Assembly (NCBI GenBank): GCA_903901875.1
Contig: CAIUSO010000040.1
Span: forward strand, 1 to 39,946
DNA: 39,946 bases
Reading direction: 5' to 3'
Origin: an uncultured Geobacteraceae bacterium
GTDB taxonomy: Bacteria > Desulfobacterota > Desulfuromonadia > Geobacterales > Pseudopelobacteraceae
The stretch's first letter is position 1, and every line of letters starts with the position of its first letter. The notes below the pieces were generated by a model. That model searched no databases. It was not told where the DNA came from and saw only the letters and a list, made by a program, of their open reading frames with translations. The position numbers and the translations under genes are program-made. Shown in pieces: positions 16,644 to 26,187 of the stretch.

Positions 16644-17974
16644 TCTGCCCCCTCACGAAATATCATATCGGCCAGCTTTGCCGGCGTGGCAATTTCAATA
16701 TCTTCCGGAACCCGTTGGCCGGTGGTAAAATAGGCGATCTGCAAATTGTCCTGCATCAGTAAGTTAACCATGTTCCCGAAACTTTCACACTCGTCAATTT
16801 TAGTAAAAACGACCTTGCTCACCTGGAAAATTTTAAAACGGTTGAGAATTTCCTTCAGTTCCAGATCCTTGGTGGTGGCAGAAAGGCAGAGATACACCTC
16901 CACCGGAATCTTGTCTTCAAGGAAATTTTTCATCTCATCGAGTTTTTCCTTATCCTTGTGGCTGCGGCCGGCGGTATCAATGACGATAAGGTCACAGGCT
17001 GAATGACGGTCCACCGCCTTCTCAAGCTCTTTGGGAGTTGAGGCAACTTCAAGGGGGATACCCATGATCCGGGAGTAGGTCTTCAGCTGTTCGATGGCCC
17101 CAACCCTGAAAATATCCATGGTGATCAACGCCACCTTATTCCCTTTATTCAGGGCATACATGGCGGCAAGCTTGGCGGTTGTCGTCGTTTTACCCACCCC
17201 GGTCGGACCGACCAAAGCGATGATACGGGGGGAGTTTTTCTTCAACTTCAACGTGCCGGCGAACTTGATCAACCGGCCCAGCGTCTCCCCCAGACGACCT
17301 TTCAATGTTTGATTGTCGTTCTGGAGTGGCAGCGCATTCAGGGTATCAATGATTTTCCTGATCAGCTCAGTGGAAATACCACTTGCCGCCAGCTCCCGTG
17401 CGAGGGGAGAACTCTCAGGAAGCAGCTCCTCACCCGAGCGTGGTTGACGGTTTGCGCTGTCGCCAATAACCGGCCACTGCACATCCCTGGCATCCCCCTC
17501 GTGGCTTTTTGCCAGGGTGGCAAGAAGAAGTTTCTTGATATCCTCCAGATCGGCCCGGGGAATATTCTTGAGATTAATACCCCCCTCGGAATCCCCCCCC
17601 TCAACACCAACGAAGGGGCGTACCTCCACCCTGTGTTCCTCTTCACGGCGCGTGAGGGATTCCACCTTCTCACGTAAATCTTTTAATTCACGGGCCAATG
17701 GGGCAAGCATGGAGCTTTCCATTTCCTCCCGCGCCGTCCGTTCCCGGGGTGGTGGTTCACGGTAGACGACCGGAGCGACCGGTGGAGCAACCGGTGCTTT
17801 ACGGACCGGGTCAATTGCCGCAGTAACCCGATAGACCTGACGGCAAAAAAAACCGAACACGCCGCCAACCTTCTCTTTTTTTGTCGAAAGAATCATGGCA
17901 TCGGGCCCAAGCTCCGCCTTCACCATGCGAAGTGCTTCCGGCATGCTCGCTGCTTGAAAGGTCTTAACCAGCAT
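16640..17974 (-). CDS. flhF: Flagellar placement GTPase FlhF (SRP family)
   Basis: A 444-residue SRP-like GTPase that marks the site of flagellar assembly. The N-terminal B domain begins MLVKTFQAASMPEALRMVKAELG, followed by a proline-rich linker and coiled coil around residues 70-110. The NG domain has G1 GPTGVGKTTTTAKLAA, the insertion-box-like MDIFRVGAIEQLKTY, G3 DTAGRSHKD and G4 TKIDE. All nucleotide-binding motifs appear intact. It overlaps flhA by 11 bases and flhG by 4 bases, so the three are tightly coupled. Confidence 0.94.
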   Translation of the reverse strand: MLVKTFQAASMPEALRMVKAELGPDAMILSTKKEKVGGVFGFFCRQVYRVTAAIDPVRKAPVAPPVAPVVYREPPPRERTAREEMESSMLAPLARELKDLREKVESLTRREEEHRVEVRPFVGVEGGDSEGGINLKNIPRADLEDIKKLLLATLAKSHEGDARDVQWPVIGDSANRQPRSGEELLPESSPLARELAASGISTELIRKIIDTLNALPLQNDNQTLKGRLGETLGRLIKFAGTLKLKKNSPRIIALVGPTGVGKTTTTAKLAAMYALNKGNKVALITMDIFRVGAIEQLKTYSRIMGIPLEVASTPKELEKAVDRHSACDLIVIDTAGRSHKDKEKLDEMKNFLEDKIPVEVYLCLSATTKDLELKEILNRFKIFQVSKVVFTKIDECESFGNMVNLLMQDNLQIAYFTTGQRVPEDIEIATPAKLADMIFREGAE

Positions 17975-20048
17975 TGATTCCTACCACCCCCAGTGACTGA
18001 ATTTTGACATTCTGAGGAATCTCGTTATGGGACAGCACCGCCATATGGGGAACAAAACGTTCGATCAATTTTCTCACGTGACGGCGAATTGACGGCGAAG
18101 CCAGCAGAACCGGCTGGGCACCGCTGGCACCGAACCGTTCCGACATGGTCCGTACCGATGTGATAATCAACTGGGCCACCGACGGCTCGATTGCCAGATA
18201 ACTCCCCTGATCAGACGGCTGGATCGCCTCGGCAATCATATCTTCGACTTCCCGGTCCATGGTCACCAGAAAGAGGGTTTCATCCTCCATTTTATACTGG
18301 TCAACGATGAAACGTCCCAATCCCTGACGGACGAACTCGGTCAGCACATCGGGATCTTTGGTCAGAGAAGCATAATCTGCAAGGCTCTCCAGTATGGTAC
18401 GCATGTCACGTACCGATACCCCTTCCTTGAGCAGACTCTTGATAACCCGGAGCACCGTGCCAAGATTCAACAGGTTCGGGATCAGCTCTTCCACAACTTT
18501 CGGAGCGGTCACCGCAACATTGTCAAGCAGTTGCTGCAGTTCCTGCCGTCCAACCAGCTCATGGGAATACCGCTTGATAATTTCACTGATATGGGTGGCA
18601 ACCACCGTGGTACTATCCACAACCGTATAGCCGTTGATCTGGGCCTGATCACGATCATCGCCCCTGATCCAGACCGCCGGCAGCCCGAAGACCGGTTCTT
18701 TGGTCGTTACGCCGGGCAGATTGGCGGTAACGGCACCGGAATCCATGGCCAGATACTGGCCGGTCAATTCGCTCCCGCCAACCCGGGCACCACGGATGAG
18801 CAGATTATATTCATAGGGTTTCAGCTGCAGGTTGTCATGGATATGGATGGGAGGTACCACAAAACCCATCTTCTGCGCTGTCTGACGGCGGATTGAACGT
18901 ATCCGCTCCAAAAGTTCACCATTTTGAGCCGCATCCACCATGGGCACCAGACCATAGCCAACTTCCAGCTCCAGCACATCGAGAGGTCGGATATTTGACG
19001 CCTGATCGATGGACTCTTCTCCGGCAGTGGCCTCCGAAACAGCCGTCTCTTCGACAATCTCCGCCTTTTCACGGGCCATCTTGCCGAGCAGGAAGGTTAC
19101 ACCCGCCAGCAGCAGGAACGCAAAATGGGGAAGACCGGGAATCATGGCGAACAAAAACATGACACCTGACACCACAAAGAATGCCTTGGGATAATTCATG
19201 AACTGCCCGGTCATTTCCTGGCCGAAACTGTTCTCATCGGCAGAACGGGTAACCAGGATACCGGCGGCCGTCGAAATAACCAGGGCCGGTATCTGGGCCA
19301 CCAATCCCTCACCGATGGTCAGCAGCGTATAGTTTGACAGGGCGTTCATCAGCGGCATCCCCTGCTGCCATACGCCGATTATCAGGCCACCGAAAATATT
19401 GACCAGCACGATCAGGATACCGGCAACCGCATCACCACGGACAAATTTACTGGCACCGTCCATGGAACCATAAAAATCAGCCTCCCGGGAGATTTTCAGA
19501 CGCCGAAGCTTGGCTTCCTTGTCAGTGAGCAGGCCGGCCGAAAGGTCAGCATCAATGGCCATCTGCTTTCCCGGCATGGCGTCGAGGGTAAAACGGGCGG
19601 CAACTTCGGCCACACGCCCCGCACCCTTGGTGATAACAACAAAATTGATGATAACGAGGATTAAAAACAGAACCGCACCGACGATATAATTACCGCCAAC
19701 CACGAACTGGCCGAACGCCTTGATAACCGCCCCGGCCGATTCGGCCCCCTCGCTTCCATGGAGCAAAATCAGTCGGGTAGAGGCGATATTCAGTGCCAGG
19801 CGGAAGAGTGTTGTGACGAGAAGTACTGAAGGAAATATTGAAAAATCAAGTGGTTGTATTGTATAAAGACAAATCAGCAGGATGGAGAGGGCCACCGTAA
19901 TGTTGGCCGCCAGAAAGATATCAAGCACGAACGCCGGGAGCGGGACGATCATCAGCGCCAGAATGCCGATCAATCCAACGGCGACATAAATATCGGAATT
20001 TTTGCGAAATCCTCGCAGTTCTATAGCTTCAACCGTACCATTAGCCAT
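17964..20048 (-). CDS. flhA: Flagellar export gate protein FlhA
   Basis: A 694-residue type III export gate protein. About eight N-terminal membrane helices (from SDIYVAVGLIGILALMIV) are followed by a large cytosolic domain that docks chaperone-substrate complexes. The FHIPEP signature region is seen as SREADFYGSMDGASKFVRGD, and RLALNIASTRLIL lies in the conserved membrane part. Length is that of the family. It is the first gene of the long minus-strand operon. flhB, its usual upstream neighbour, is not in the window, and 246 bases separate it from cysN. Confidence 0.96.
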   Translation of the reverse strand: MANGTVEAIELRGFRKNSDIYVAVGLIGILALMIVPLPAFVLDIFLAANITVALSILLICLYTIQPLDFSIFPSVLLVTTLFRLALNIASTRLILLHGSEGAESAGAVIKAFGQFVVGGNYIVGAVLFLILVIINFVVITKGAGRVAEVAARFTLDAMPGKQMAIDADLSAGLLTDKEAKLRRLKISREADFYGSMDGASKFVRGDAVAGILIVLVNIFGGLIIGVWQQGMPLMNALSNYTLLTIGEGLVAQIPALVISTAAGILVTRSADENSFGQEMTGQFMNYPKAFFVVSGVMFLFAMIPGLPHFAFLLLAGVTFLLGKMAREKAEIVEETAVSEATAGEESIDQASNIRPLDVLELEVGYGLVPMVDAAQNGELLERIRSIRRQTAQKMGFVVPPIHIHDNLQLKPYEYNLLIRGARVGGSELTGQYLAMDSGAVTANLPGVTTKEPVFGLPAVWIRGDDRDQAQINGYTVVDSTTVVATHISEIIKRYSHELVGRQELQQLLDNVAVTAPKVVEELIPNLLNLGTVLRVIKSLLKEGVSVRDMRTILESLADYASLTKDPDVLTEFVRQGLGRFIVDQYKMEDETLFLVTMDREVEDMIAEAIQPSDQGSYLAIEPSVAQLIITSVRTMSERFGASGAQPVLLASPSIRRHVRKLIERFVPHMAVLSHNEIPQNVKIQSLGVVGINAG

Positions 20049-20096
20049 GGGTAAGTGCCTGGATCACCTTATCGAACGTAGTAGCTCGAAGGTATT

Positions 20097-20112
20097 TGCA
20101 TTTTTCGTGCCG
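20097..20112 (-). promoter_or_regulatory. Sigma-54 (-24/-12) promoter for the flhA operon
   Basis: Read on the minus strand, the site is CGGCACGAAAAATGCA. It matches TGGCACG-N4-TTGCA with GG at -24 and GC at -12 separated by exactly 10 bases. The predicted start of transcription is close to 20086, about 38 bases before the flhA ATG. Control of early flagellar operons by RpoN is known in this group. Confidence 0.7.
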
Positions 20113-20239
20113 CAACCACCAGAACCAGTTTAAAACGCTTGGTTTCTCCCCTTTCCCCCCTTCCTGCAGCTCTTTTCACGGTCAGCGGTCACCATCCGGT
20201 GTCAAACCATTGAACGTGACGGAATATTGACACTTGTTG

Positions 20240-20253
20240 TGAAAACGTTTTCA
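20240..20253. promoter_or_regulatory. Perfect 14-bp palindrome between cysN and flhA
   Basis: tgaaaacgttttca is a complete palindrome centred on CG and has the form of a LacI-family operator. It lies 42 bases past the cysN stop, far upstream of flhA. No LacI-type regulator is encoded in the window, so the bound protein is unknown. Confidence 0.4.
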
Positions 20254-20294
20254 ATGAAGAAATTTTCAAACGGCAACTGATTACGGCCAGACTT

Positions 20295-21971
20295 TTAGAT
20301 CCCGGTTCCCTTGTTATCAAACCCGCCACTGACAAAATTGCTTCCCCGCTTGAACACCAGAACACTGATGCCGTCATCGATACGATCGAATTCAAAGGCC
20401 AGGGCATGTTCATAGGCAAGGGCGGCAACGGCCTGGACCTGTTCCAGGTTGCGGAGCCTGAAGAGTACCCGGTTTCCTTTGCCCAGGTATTCGAGGAAGC
20501 TGGTGGAAACGTCGAAGGCCAGCACCCCCTGTTCACCCAGAAGGTCCACCACCGTCATTCCCGTACTATTGATGGAGGCCTCACTCAGGTAGACCTGACG
20601 GGTGGAGCCAGGTGCCGTGGAACCGCTTTCCGGTGACCACCCTTCGGTCGCCCCGATCTGCTCAAAAGGGGTCGCACCGATAATCATGCCGGCGGCTACG
20701 GTGGCGTTTGAGAATCGGTCGATGATGATAAAACTGCCGGTTTCCCGATTCTGGTGGTAGGGGACAAAGGACACCGGCCGGTCCAGCTCCAGGCGGGCAA
20801 CGCCGATTTCGTTCAGCTTCAGGGTCTGGGCCTGCTTGTGCTCCAGGGTATTGACATCCACCGAATAATGGACACCGGTAACCCGTCCTGAAGTTACTGC
20901 CGTGGCGGTTTTGATCAGATAAATCTGTCCCGGCTGCAACGGCTCATCATGGAGCCAGACCAGATGGGCTTCCGGGTGGCGGGATTGCAAGGGGGGTGAA
21001 TCGGGAGTGGTCAGCATATCCCCCCGGCTGATGTCTATCTCGTCCTCCATGGTCAGTGTGATGGCCTGGCCGGCGGTGGCTTCCGCCAGATCGCCATCCA
21101 TGGTGACGATTCGGGCGACCTTGCTGGTCTGGCCAGAAGCGGCCACCCGCAGCTCATCGCCGGGACGGACGGTGCCCGAGGCGATAACACCGCAGAAACC
21201 GCGGAAATCAAGATGGGGGCGGTTAACCCACTGGACCGGCATACGGAATGTTTCTCCCCTGCTGTCACCGTCCACCGGCACGTTTTCCAGATAATTCATC
21301 AGGGTGGGGCCATGGTACCAGGGGGTATTGCCACTGGCCTCGATCATGTTATCCCCCCCCAGGGCTGAGATAGGTATGGCGGTAATTGAGCCGAAGCCAA
21401 GGGGGGCGGCAAAGTCTTCGTAATCACGACGTATGGCCAGATACTTCTGCTCATCAAAATCGATCAGATCCATCTTGTTGATCGCCAAGACAATGTTGCT
21501 GATACCGACCAGCGACACCAGATAACTGTGGCGCCTGGTCTGGGTCAAAAGCCCCTTGCGGGCGTCAACCAGTATGATGGCCACCTGGGCGGTGGAGGCA
21601 CCGGTAACCATATTGCGGGTATACTGTTCGTGGCCCGGGGTGTCGGCAACGATGAACTTGCGCCGGTCGGTTGAAAAATAACGGTACGCCACATCAATGG
21701 TAATTCCCTGTTCCCGCTCGGCCTGCAGACCGTCGAGCAGCAGGGCATAGTCGATGGCTCCCCCCTGGGTACCGACTTTCTTGCTGTCAACCTCCAGGGA
21801 TGCCAACTGATCCTCAAAAACCATTTTTGAGTCCCACAACAGTCGCCCGATCAGGGTACTTTTACCGTCGTCAACGCTACCGCAGGTAATGAAACGGAGG
21901 AGAGATTTCTCTTCCTGATTTTTCAGATATGCAAGGATATCCTGTTCGATAAGGTCCGATTGATGTGCCAT
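20295..21971 (-). CDS. cysN: Sulfate adenylyltransferase subunit 1 (CysN) with C-terminal extension
   Basis: A 558-residue GTPase subunit of ATP sulfurylase, which makes APS from sulfate and ATP. EF-Tu-like motifs are present: G1 GSVDDGKST (31-39), the switch REQGITIDVAYRYF, G3 DTPGHEQY and G4 NKMD. Domains 2 and 3 end near residue 435 with the SNATVAAGMI stretch. About 110 further residues follow (QVYLSEASINSTGMTVVDLL onward). In CysNC fusions an APS kinase would lie here, but there is no GxxGxGKST P-loop, so the extension is something else. The ATG shares one base with the TGA of cysD. Confidence 0.92.
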   Translation of the reverse strand: MAHQSDLIEQDILAYLKNQEEKSLLRFITCGSVDDGKSTLIGRLLWDSKMVFEDQLASLEVDSKKVGTQGGAIDYALLLDGLQAEREQGITIDVAYRYFSTDRRKFIVADTPGHEQYTRNMVTGASTAQVAIILVDARKGLLTQTRRHSYLVSLVGISNIVLAINKMDLIDFDEQKYLAIRRDYEDFAAPLGFGSITAIPISALGGDNMIEASGNTPWYHGPTLMNYLENVPVDGDSRGETFRMPVQWVNRPHLDFRGFCGVIASGTVRPGDELRVAASGQTSKVARIVTMDGDLAEATAGQAITLTMEDEIDISRGDMLTTPDSPPLQSRHPEAHLVWLHDEPLQPGQIYLIKTATAVTSGRVTGVHYSVDVNTLEHKQAQTLKLNEIGVARLELDRPVSFVPYHQNRETGSFIIIDRFSNATVAAGMIIGATPFEQIGATEGWSPESGSTAPGSTRQVYLSEASINSTGMTVVDLLGEQGVLAFDVSTSFLEYLGKGNRVLFRLRNLEQVQAVAALAYEHALAFEFDRIDDGISVLVFKRGSNFVSGGFDNKGTGI

Positions 21972-22876
21972 CAGAAATATCCCTCCTGTTTTTTCTTTTC
22001 CATGGAACCGGCCTGGTCATGGTCGATCATCCGCCCCTGTCGTTCCGAGGTACGGGTCAGCAGCATTTCCTGTATGATCTCCGGCAAGGTGGTGGCTTCC
22101 GACTCCACCGCCGCCGTCAACGGATAACATCCCAGGGTGCGGAAACGGACCGATTTGTATTCTATCTTCTCACCCGGCAGCAACTCCAGCCGGTCATCAT
22201 CCACCATGATCAACATACCGTCCCGCTCCACCACCGGCCGTACCGCCGCATAATAGAGCGGTACAATCGGTATCTGTTCCAGGTGGATATACTGCCACAC
22301 ATCCAATTCGGTCCAGTTGGAGAGCGGAAATACCCGGATACTTTCCCCCGGTTTGATCCGGGTGTTGTAGAGGCTCCACAACTCCGGCCGCTGCAGCTTC
22401 GGATCCCAACGGTGGTTGGCACTCCGGAAAGAGAAAATACGTTCTTTGGCCCGTGACTTTTCCTCATCCCGGCGGGCCCCACCAAAAGCTGCGTCAAACT
22501 TGTAACGCCCCAATGCCTGCTTGAGCCCTTCGGTCTTCATGATATCCGTATAGAGGGAAGAACCGTGGGTAAAGGGAGAAATATTCTGACGCACCCCCTC
22601 TTCATTGATATGGACGATCAGATCAAGGCCGCACTCGGCGGCCATTTTATCCCTGAACTGGATCATCTCCCGAAATTTCCAGGTTGTATCCACATGCATG
22701 AGTGGAAAAGGAGGAGGGGCCGGATAGAAGGCCTTGCGGGCAAGATGCAGCATGACGGCCGAGTCCTTACCGATGGAATAGAGCATCACCGGGTTGGCAA
22801 ATTCGGAAACCACCTCTCGAAGGATATGAATACTTTCCGCTTCCAGTTTCTGCAAATGGGTCAGATTGCTGGTCAT
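21971..22876 (-). CDS. cysD: Sulfate adenylyltransferase subunit 2 (CysD)
   Basis: A 301-residue catalytic subunit of ATP sulfurylase from the PP-loop/adenine nucleotide alpha-hydrolase superfamily. The PP-motif is [18 protein letters not shown]. Other hallmarks are [33 protein letters not shown] and [12 protein letters not shown]. The length equals E. coli CysD (302). It has GAGG upstream of the ATG, follows the sulfite reductase gene by 50 bases, and overlaps cysN by one base. CysD and CysN form a heterodimer, so the coupling makes functional sense. Confidence 0.95.
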   Translation of the reverse strand: MTSNLTHLQKLEAESIHILREVVSEFANPVMLYSIGKDSAVMLHLARKAFYPAPPPFPLMHVDTTWKFREMIQFRDKMAAECGLDLIVHINEEGVRQNISPFTHGSSLYTDIMKTEGLKQALGRYKFDAAFGGARRDEEKSRAKERIFSFRSANHRWDPKLQRPELWSLYNTRIKPGESIRVFPLSNWTELDVWQYIHLEQIPIVPLYYAAVRPVVERDGMLIMVDDDRLELLPGEKIEYKSVRFRTLGCYPLTAAVESEATTLPEIIQEMLLTRTSERQGRMIDHDQAGSMEKKKQEGYF

Positions 22877-22926
22877 AATAAAACCTCAAAAAAATAATTG
22901 GCTACGGCTCATTTTTAATACGCAGG

Positions 22927-24222
22927 TCAGGCAATATGACGAACTTCGTCCACCAACTGCTCCAATGTCAGTGAGCGGGCGACGGCATTGCCGAAACCGA
23001 TTTCTCCCAGCCGGTACAGGTCAAAACGGGGAGTGCGTTCACCGTTGTCACCCTTCACCAGTGACGAGCTGACAATGCCAACATCGGCCAGCTGGGGCTG
23101 GGTGCAGGAATTGGGGCACCCCGACAACGCCCATGTCAATTTTTTTCCCGTATCCCCCACCTGTTCAAGGAGCATTGCTGCAATGGTGCGGGTCTCCGAA
23201 AGCCCCATGGAACATTCATGGCAACCGGGGCAGATCCTGAATGCCTGCGGTGCGGTGTCCCATTTCAAACCGGTGGTATCCTCCACACGCTTCCCGAGAA
23301 CGGCCACATCTCCACCGGGCGTCACTGTCAAGAGCACGTTCTGATTGGCCGTTACCTGCACGATTCCGTCCGCCCAGGTGTCGGCAGCATCTGCAATGCG
23401 GATGAGCTGTTCGGACACCAATTCACCGGCAAATACCGCTAGTTCCACCTGGTGACTCCCTGATTCCCCGGTTGACAGATTTTCGGGAAAACCGGATTCT
23501 GCGGGAAAGCTCTCGGCAAAGACAGGCTCAGCCTCTATTAACTGGCGAAGCTTCTGTTCTCCGAACTGCCGCGCCAGAAATTTGAGCCGCTTCGGGGGAG
23601 GTGCATGGGTGGTATAAACGGCGATGACCGCCTCGATGACCGGAATAATCCGCCCTTCCGGCAGTCCCGCTTCGAGGAGGAAGCCCGGTTGGGGCTCCCG
23701 CCCCAGCCCGCCGGCAATCCAGACATCGTAACAGGGGACACCACTCTCTTGGCCGGCCAGCACCAGCCCCACATCCTGAATGAGGTGCCGTCGCCCCGAC
23801 AGGTCGGCCTCGACGCCGATCTTGAATTTTTTGGGCAACTGTTCAAAACGGGGGTTGCCGGTAAAGTGCCGGTGTACTCTCCGTGCCAGTGATTCGAGGT
23901 GGGGAAAGCCGGGGAAACCGTGACCACTGCAGGTGACCCCCCGTACCGCTCCACCACAGGCCCCCCGGGAGGTAAGACCGGTTTTGGCCAATTCCCGTTT
24001 GATCTGTGGTAGATCCTCTTCTCGCAGCCAATGGATTTCCATACTGCCACGGCTGGTCAAATGGATGGTTCCCCGGCCGAAACGCTCTGAGATTGCGGCA
24101 ACAGCACGCGCCTGTGCCGACGAGATAACCCCGGCCGCCAGCTTAACCCGCTGCATGTAAAAGCCGTCCTGACGCTGTTTGTAAATACCGTCAAGACGGA
24201 AATTTGTTGACGATGGGGCCAT
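22927..24222 (-). CDS. Siroheme-[4Fe-4S] sulfite (or nitrite) reductase, short form
   Basis: A 431-residue nitrite/sulfite reductase-type protein. Two ferredoxin-like half domains are visible (RQDGFYMQRVKLAAG near 17-31, and GIVQVTANQNVLLTV near 287-301). The first siroheme-domain signature is RGACGGAVRGVTCSG. The cluster ligands are C-x5-C in CPGCHECSMG and C-x3-C in SGCPNSCTQP, which bind the 4Fe-4S/siroheme pair. It is shorter than CysI (about 570). The cysDN genes downstream favour assimilatory sulfite reduction to sulfide over nitrite reduction. AAGGG precedes the ATG. It is the first gene of the operon. Confidence 0.85.
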   Translation of the reverse strand: MAPSSTNFRLDGIYKQRQDGFYMQRVKLAAGVISSAQARAVAAISERFGRGTIHLTSRGSMEIHWLREEDLPQIKRELAKTGLTSRGACGGAVRGVTCSGHGFPGFPHLESLARRVHRHFTGNPRFEQLPKKFKIGVEADLSGRRHLIQDVGLVLAGQESGVPCYDVWIAGGLGREPQPGFLLEAGLPEGRIIPVIEAVIAVYTTHAPPPKRLKFLARQFGEQKLRQLIEAEPVFAESFPAESGFPENLSTGESGSHQVELAVFAGELVSEQLIRIADAADTWADGIVQVTANQNVLLTVTPGGDVAVLGKRVEDTTGLKWDTAPQAFRICPGCHECSMGLSETRTIAAMLLEQVGDTGKKLTWALSGCPNSCTQPQLADVGIVSSSLVKGDNGERTPRFDLYRLGEIGFGNAVARSLTLEQLVDEVRHIA

Positions 24223-24250
24223 GGCAGATACCCTTTCACGTTATTCTTCT

Positions 24251-24265
24251 CCCCACTAGGTGGGG
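24251..24265. promoter_or_regulatory. GC-rich palindrome upstream of the sulfite reductase operon
   Basis: ccccac-tag-gtgggg is a perfect 6-bp stem placed about 30 bases before the reductase ATG, just downstream (minus strand) of a TTGACA-like -35 hexamer at 24267-24272. It could be an operator overlapping the promoter or a leader hairpin. A clear -10 box was not found. Confidence 0.4.
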
Positions 24266-24371
24266 ACGTTGTCAAGCAAACACAAATCTACTATTTCTAT
24301 AGGTAATACACATGCGGATTGATGTCAAGAGAATAAATTGGATATGGGGGGGAGGGCTTAACGAAGAAGCG

Positions 24372-24394
24372 GTGAGGGGCAAGGTGCCCCTCAC
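24372..24394 (-). terminator. Intrinsic terminator after the chemoreceptor gene
   Basis: A perfect 9-bp stem (gtgaggggc / gcccctcac) with a 5-base loop lies 33 bases past the chemoreceptor stop. On the minus strand a T-rich stretch (ttcttcgtt) follows within a few bases. It separates this gene from the sulfur operon. Confidence 0.75.
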
Positions 24395-24426
24395 GCACAC
24401 AGATTGGTTTCCGAATAGTTATTGTA

Positions 24427-26040
24427 TTACAGTTTGAACTGCCGCACCAGTCGCTGCAACTCTTCTGCATTACCGTTGAGCTGCGTTGCCGCTGTTGCCG
24501 ACTCATGGGCACCGTGGGAGGTCTGAAGCACCACCTCGGTGATCTGATGCATATTACTGCTGATTTCTCCCGTGGTTGCCGTCTGTTCTTCCGCTGCCGT
24601 CGCCACCTGGCTGATCTGCATGGCAACATCGTTGACATGTTGCAGTATTTCCTGGAGTGCCTGCCCCGATTTGGCCGCTTCCCTCGTGCCGGTCTCTACC
24701 TGCTGGACCCCCTGTTCCATTGCGGTAACCGCCTCATAGGTCTCCTTCTGGATTGCCTTGATCATCTCACCGATTTCACGGGTCGCCCGGGTTGTCCGCT
24801 CCGCCAGGGCGCGCACTTCATCGGCAACGACAGCAAAGCCTCTCCCCTGTTCACCGGCACGGGCCGCTTCGATGGCAGCGTTAAGGGCCAGAAGATTTGT
24901 CTGATCCGCAATATCCTCAATGGTACCGATGATGGCACCGATCTGGTCGGAACGTGCGCCAAGACTTTCAACGGTTCTGGCGGATTCCTGAACCCGTAAG
25001 GCAATCTGCCCCATGACAACAACCGTTTTTTCCACGACCTGGGCACCGCTCTGGGCAGTATCCGACGCCCTCTGTGCCCCTTCCACGGCCATCTGGCAAT
25101 TTTGGGCGATATCGCCCGAAGTGGCAGACATCTCCTCGCCGGCAGTGGCCACCGAAGCCGCCTGGGCGGCAACCTCTTCGGCACCGGTGGCGATCTGGGT
25201 GGCCGTTGAGTTAAGCTGGCTGGCGGCAGAAGCGACCTGGGTAGAAGTACTGGAAATCTGGCCGATAATCTGACGAAGTTTCCCGATGAACACGTTGAAA
25301 TACTTACTTATTTCCGCCAGTTCATCTTTGGTGGTTTCATCAAGCCGTTTGGTGAGATCCCCTTCCCCCTGGGAAATATCAAAAAGCATTTCCCGCAGTG
25401 CATCAACCGGTTTCATGATGGTGCGCAGCAACCAGGTGGCAAGACCTGCCTGGAGCAAAATGCCGATGAAGCCGAGAACGAGGGTTTCCGAGATGATCAG
25501 TTTAATTTCATTTTCAAATTGGTCATCGATTTCTTTTGCATGTTTCTTATTTAAATCAGACAGCTTCTCAAGTGATATGAATACAGTCTTATTCAACGTA
25601 TCGATTTCATCATCAAGTTTTCTGATTTCATCTGTAATTAAATTGGTGGATTTAAGCAAGGGGATCATTTTCCCCTCGAAAAGAGAAACTTCTGAATCAA
25701 GTGATGTACGTGCAGTAAGAATCAGTGCTTTTTCCTCATTGGTGTCAGCTGTTTTGGCCAACTCGTCAAGCAGTTTGAACTCCTTCTCTTTTGCCGGGGG
25801 CCACTCTTTTTCAGTTTGGGCAAGATCGCGATTGATCTCTGCATCAGCAATTTTCGTATAAAAACGGTATCCGATGCTTGAAGCCCCTTCTGCAAGAGCT
25901 GACTCGTGAGCTTTGACACCGACTTCTTCTTGAAGCTTCTTCAGCTTGTGGAGGTTGAAATAATTCAGAATGGCAATAGAACCGACGGTTAAAATTACGA
26001 TAATGACGTTGACAATAATTTTAGATCTGATAGTAGCCAT
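24427..26040 (-). CDS. Methyl-accepting chemotaxis protein
   Basis: A 537-residue membrane chemoreceptor. TM1 is about residues 7-28 and TM2 about 181-205. They enclose a periplasmic helical ligand domain of about 150 residues resembling a four-helix bundle. A HAMP domain follows (207-260, [13 protein letters not shown]), then the long signalling coiled coil with the invariant hairpin tip [20 protein letters not shown] and [11 protein letters not shown]. No CheR-binding pentapeptide is present at the C-terminus (ends LVRQFKL). The start at 26040 follows AAAGGAG at good spacing. The ligand is unknown. Confidence 0.93.
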   Translation of the reverse strand: MATIRSKIIVNVIIVILTVGSIAILNYFNLHKLKKLQEEVGVKAHESALAEGASSIGYRFYTKIADAEINRDLAQTEKEWPPAKEKEFKLLDELAKTADTNEEKALILTARTSLDSEVSLFEGKMIPLLKSTNLITDEIRKLDDEIDTLNKTVFISLEKLSDLNKKHAKEIDDQFENEIKLIISETLVLGFIGILLQAGLATWLLRTIMKPVDALREMLFDISQGEGDLTKRLDETTKDELAEISKYFNVFIGKLRQIIGQISSTSTQVASAASQLNSTATQIATGAEEVAAQAASVATAGEEMSATSGDIAQNCQMAVEGAQRASDTAQSGAQVVEKTVVVMGQIALRVQESARTVESLGARSDQIGAIIGTIEDIADQTNLLALNAAIEAARAGEQGRGFAVVADEVRALAERTTRATREIGEMIKAIQKETYEAVTAMEQGVQQVETGTREAAKSGQALQEILQHVNDVAMQISQVATAAEEQTATTGEISSNMHQITEVVLQTSHGAHESATAATQLNGNAEELQRLVRQFKL

Positions 26041-26138
26041 GGTGGGAACTCCTTTAAAAATAAGCACAAAAATGCATCAGAACGTCGATATTCTCGCACG
26101 TTAACATGATATAACAAGGGGTGTAAACTAACGTCTTC

Positions 26139-26150
26139 ACATTATAATGT
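26139..26150. promoter_or_regulatory. Palindrome between the chemoreceptor and the REC-GGDEF gene
   Basis: acattataatgt is a perfect 12-bp palindrome, extended by ttc-/-aaag. It contains ATGTAAA on its right side, a motif that also recurs upstream of the histidine kinase. It lies about 100 bases upstream of the chemoreceptor ATG and could be an operator. Confidence 0.35.
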
Positions 26151-26187
26151 AAAGATATTTGTCAATTGCAGGCTGAGAGCAATTTTA

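Noticed and set aside
15483..16733. Long plus-strand reading frame of 416 codons opposite fliA, flhG and flhF
   Set aside because: It is antisense to three well-recognised genes with intact motifs, and its protein sequence resembles no family.
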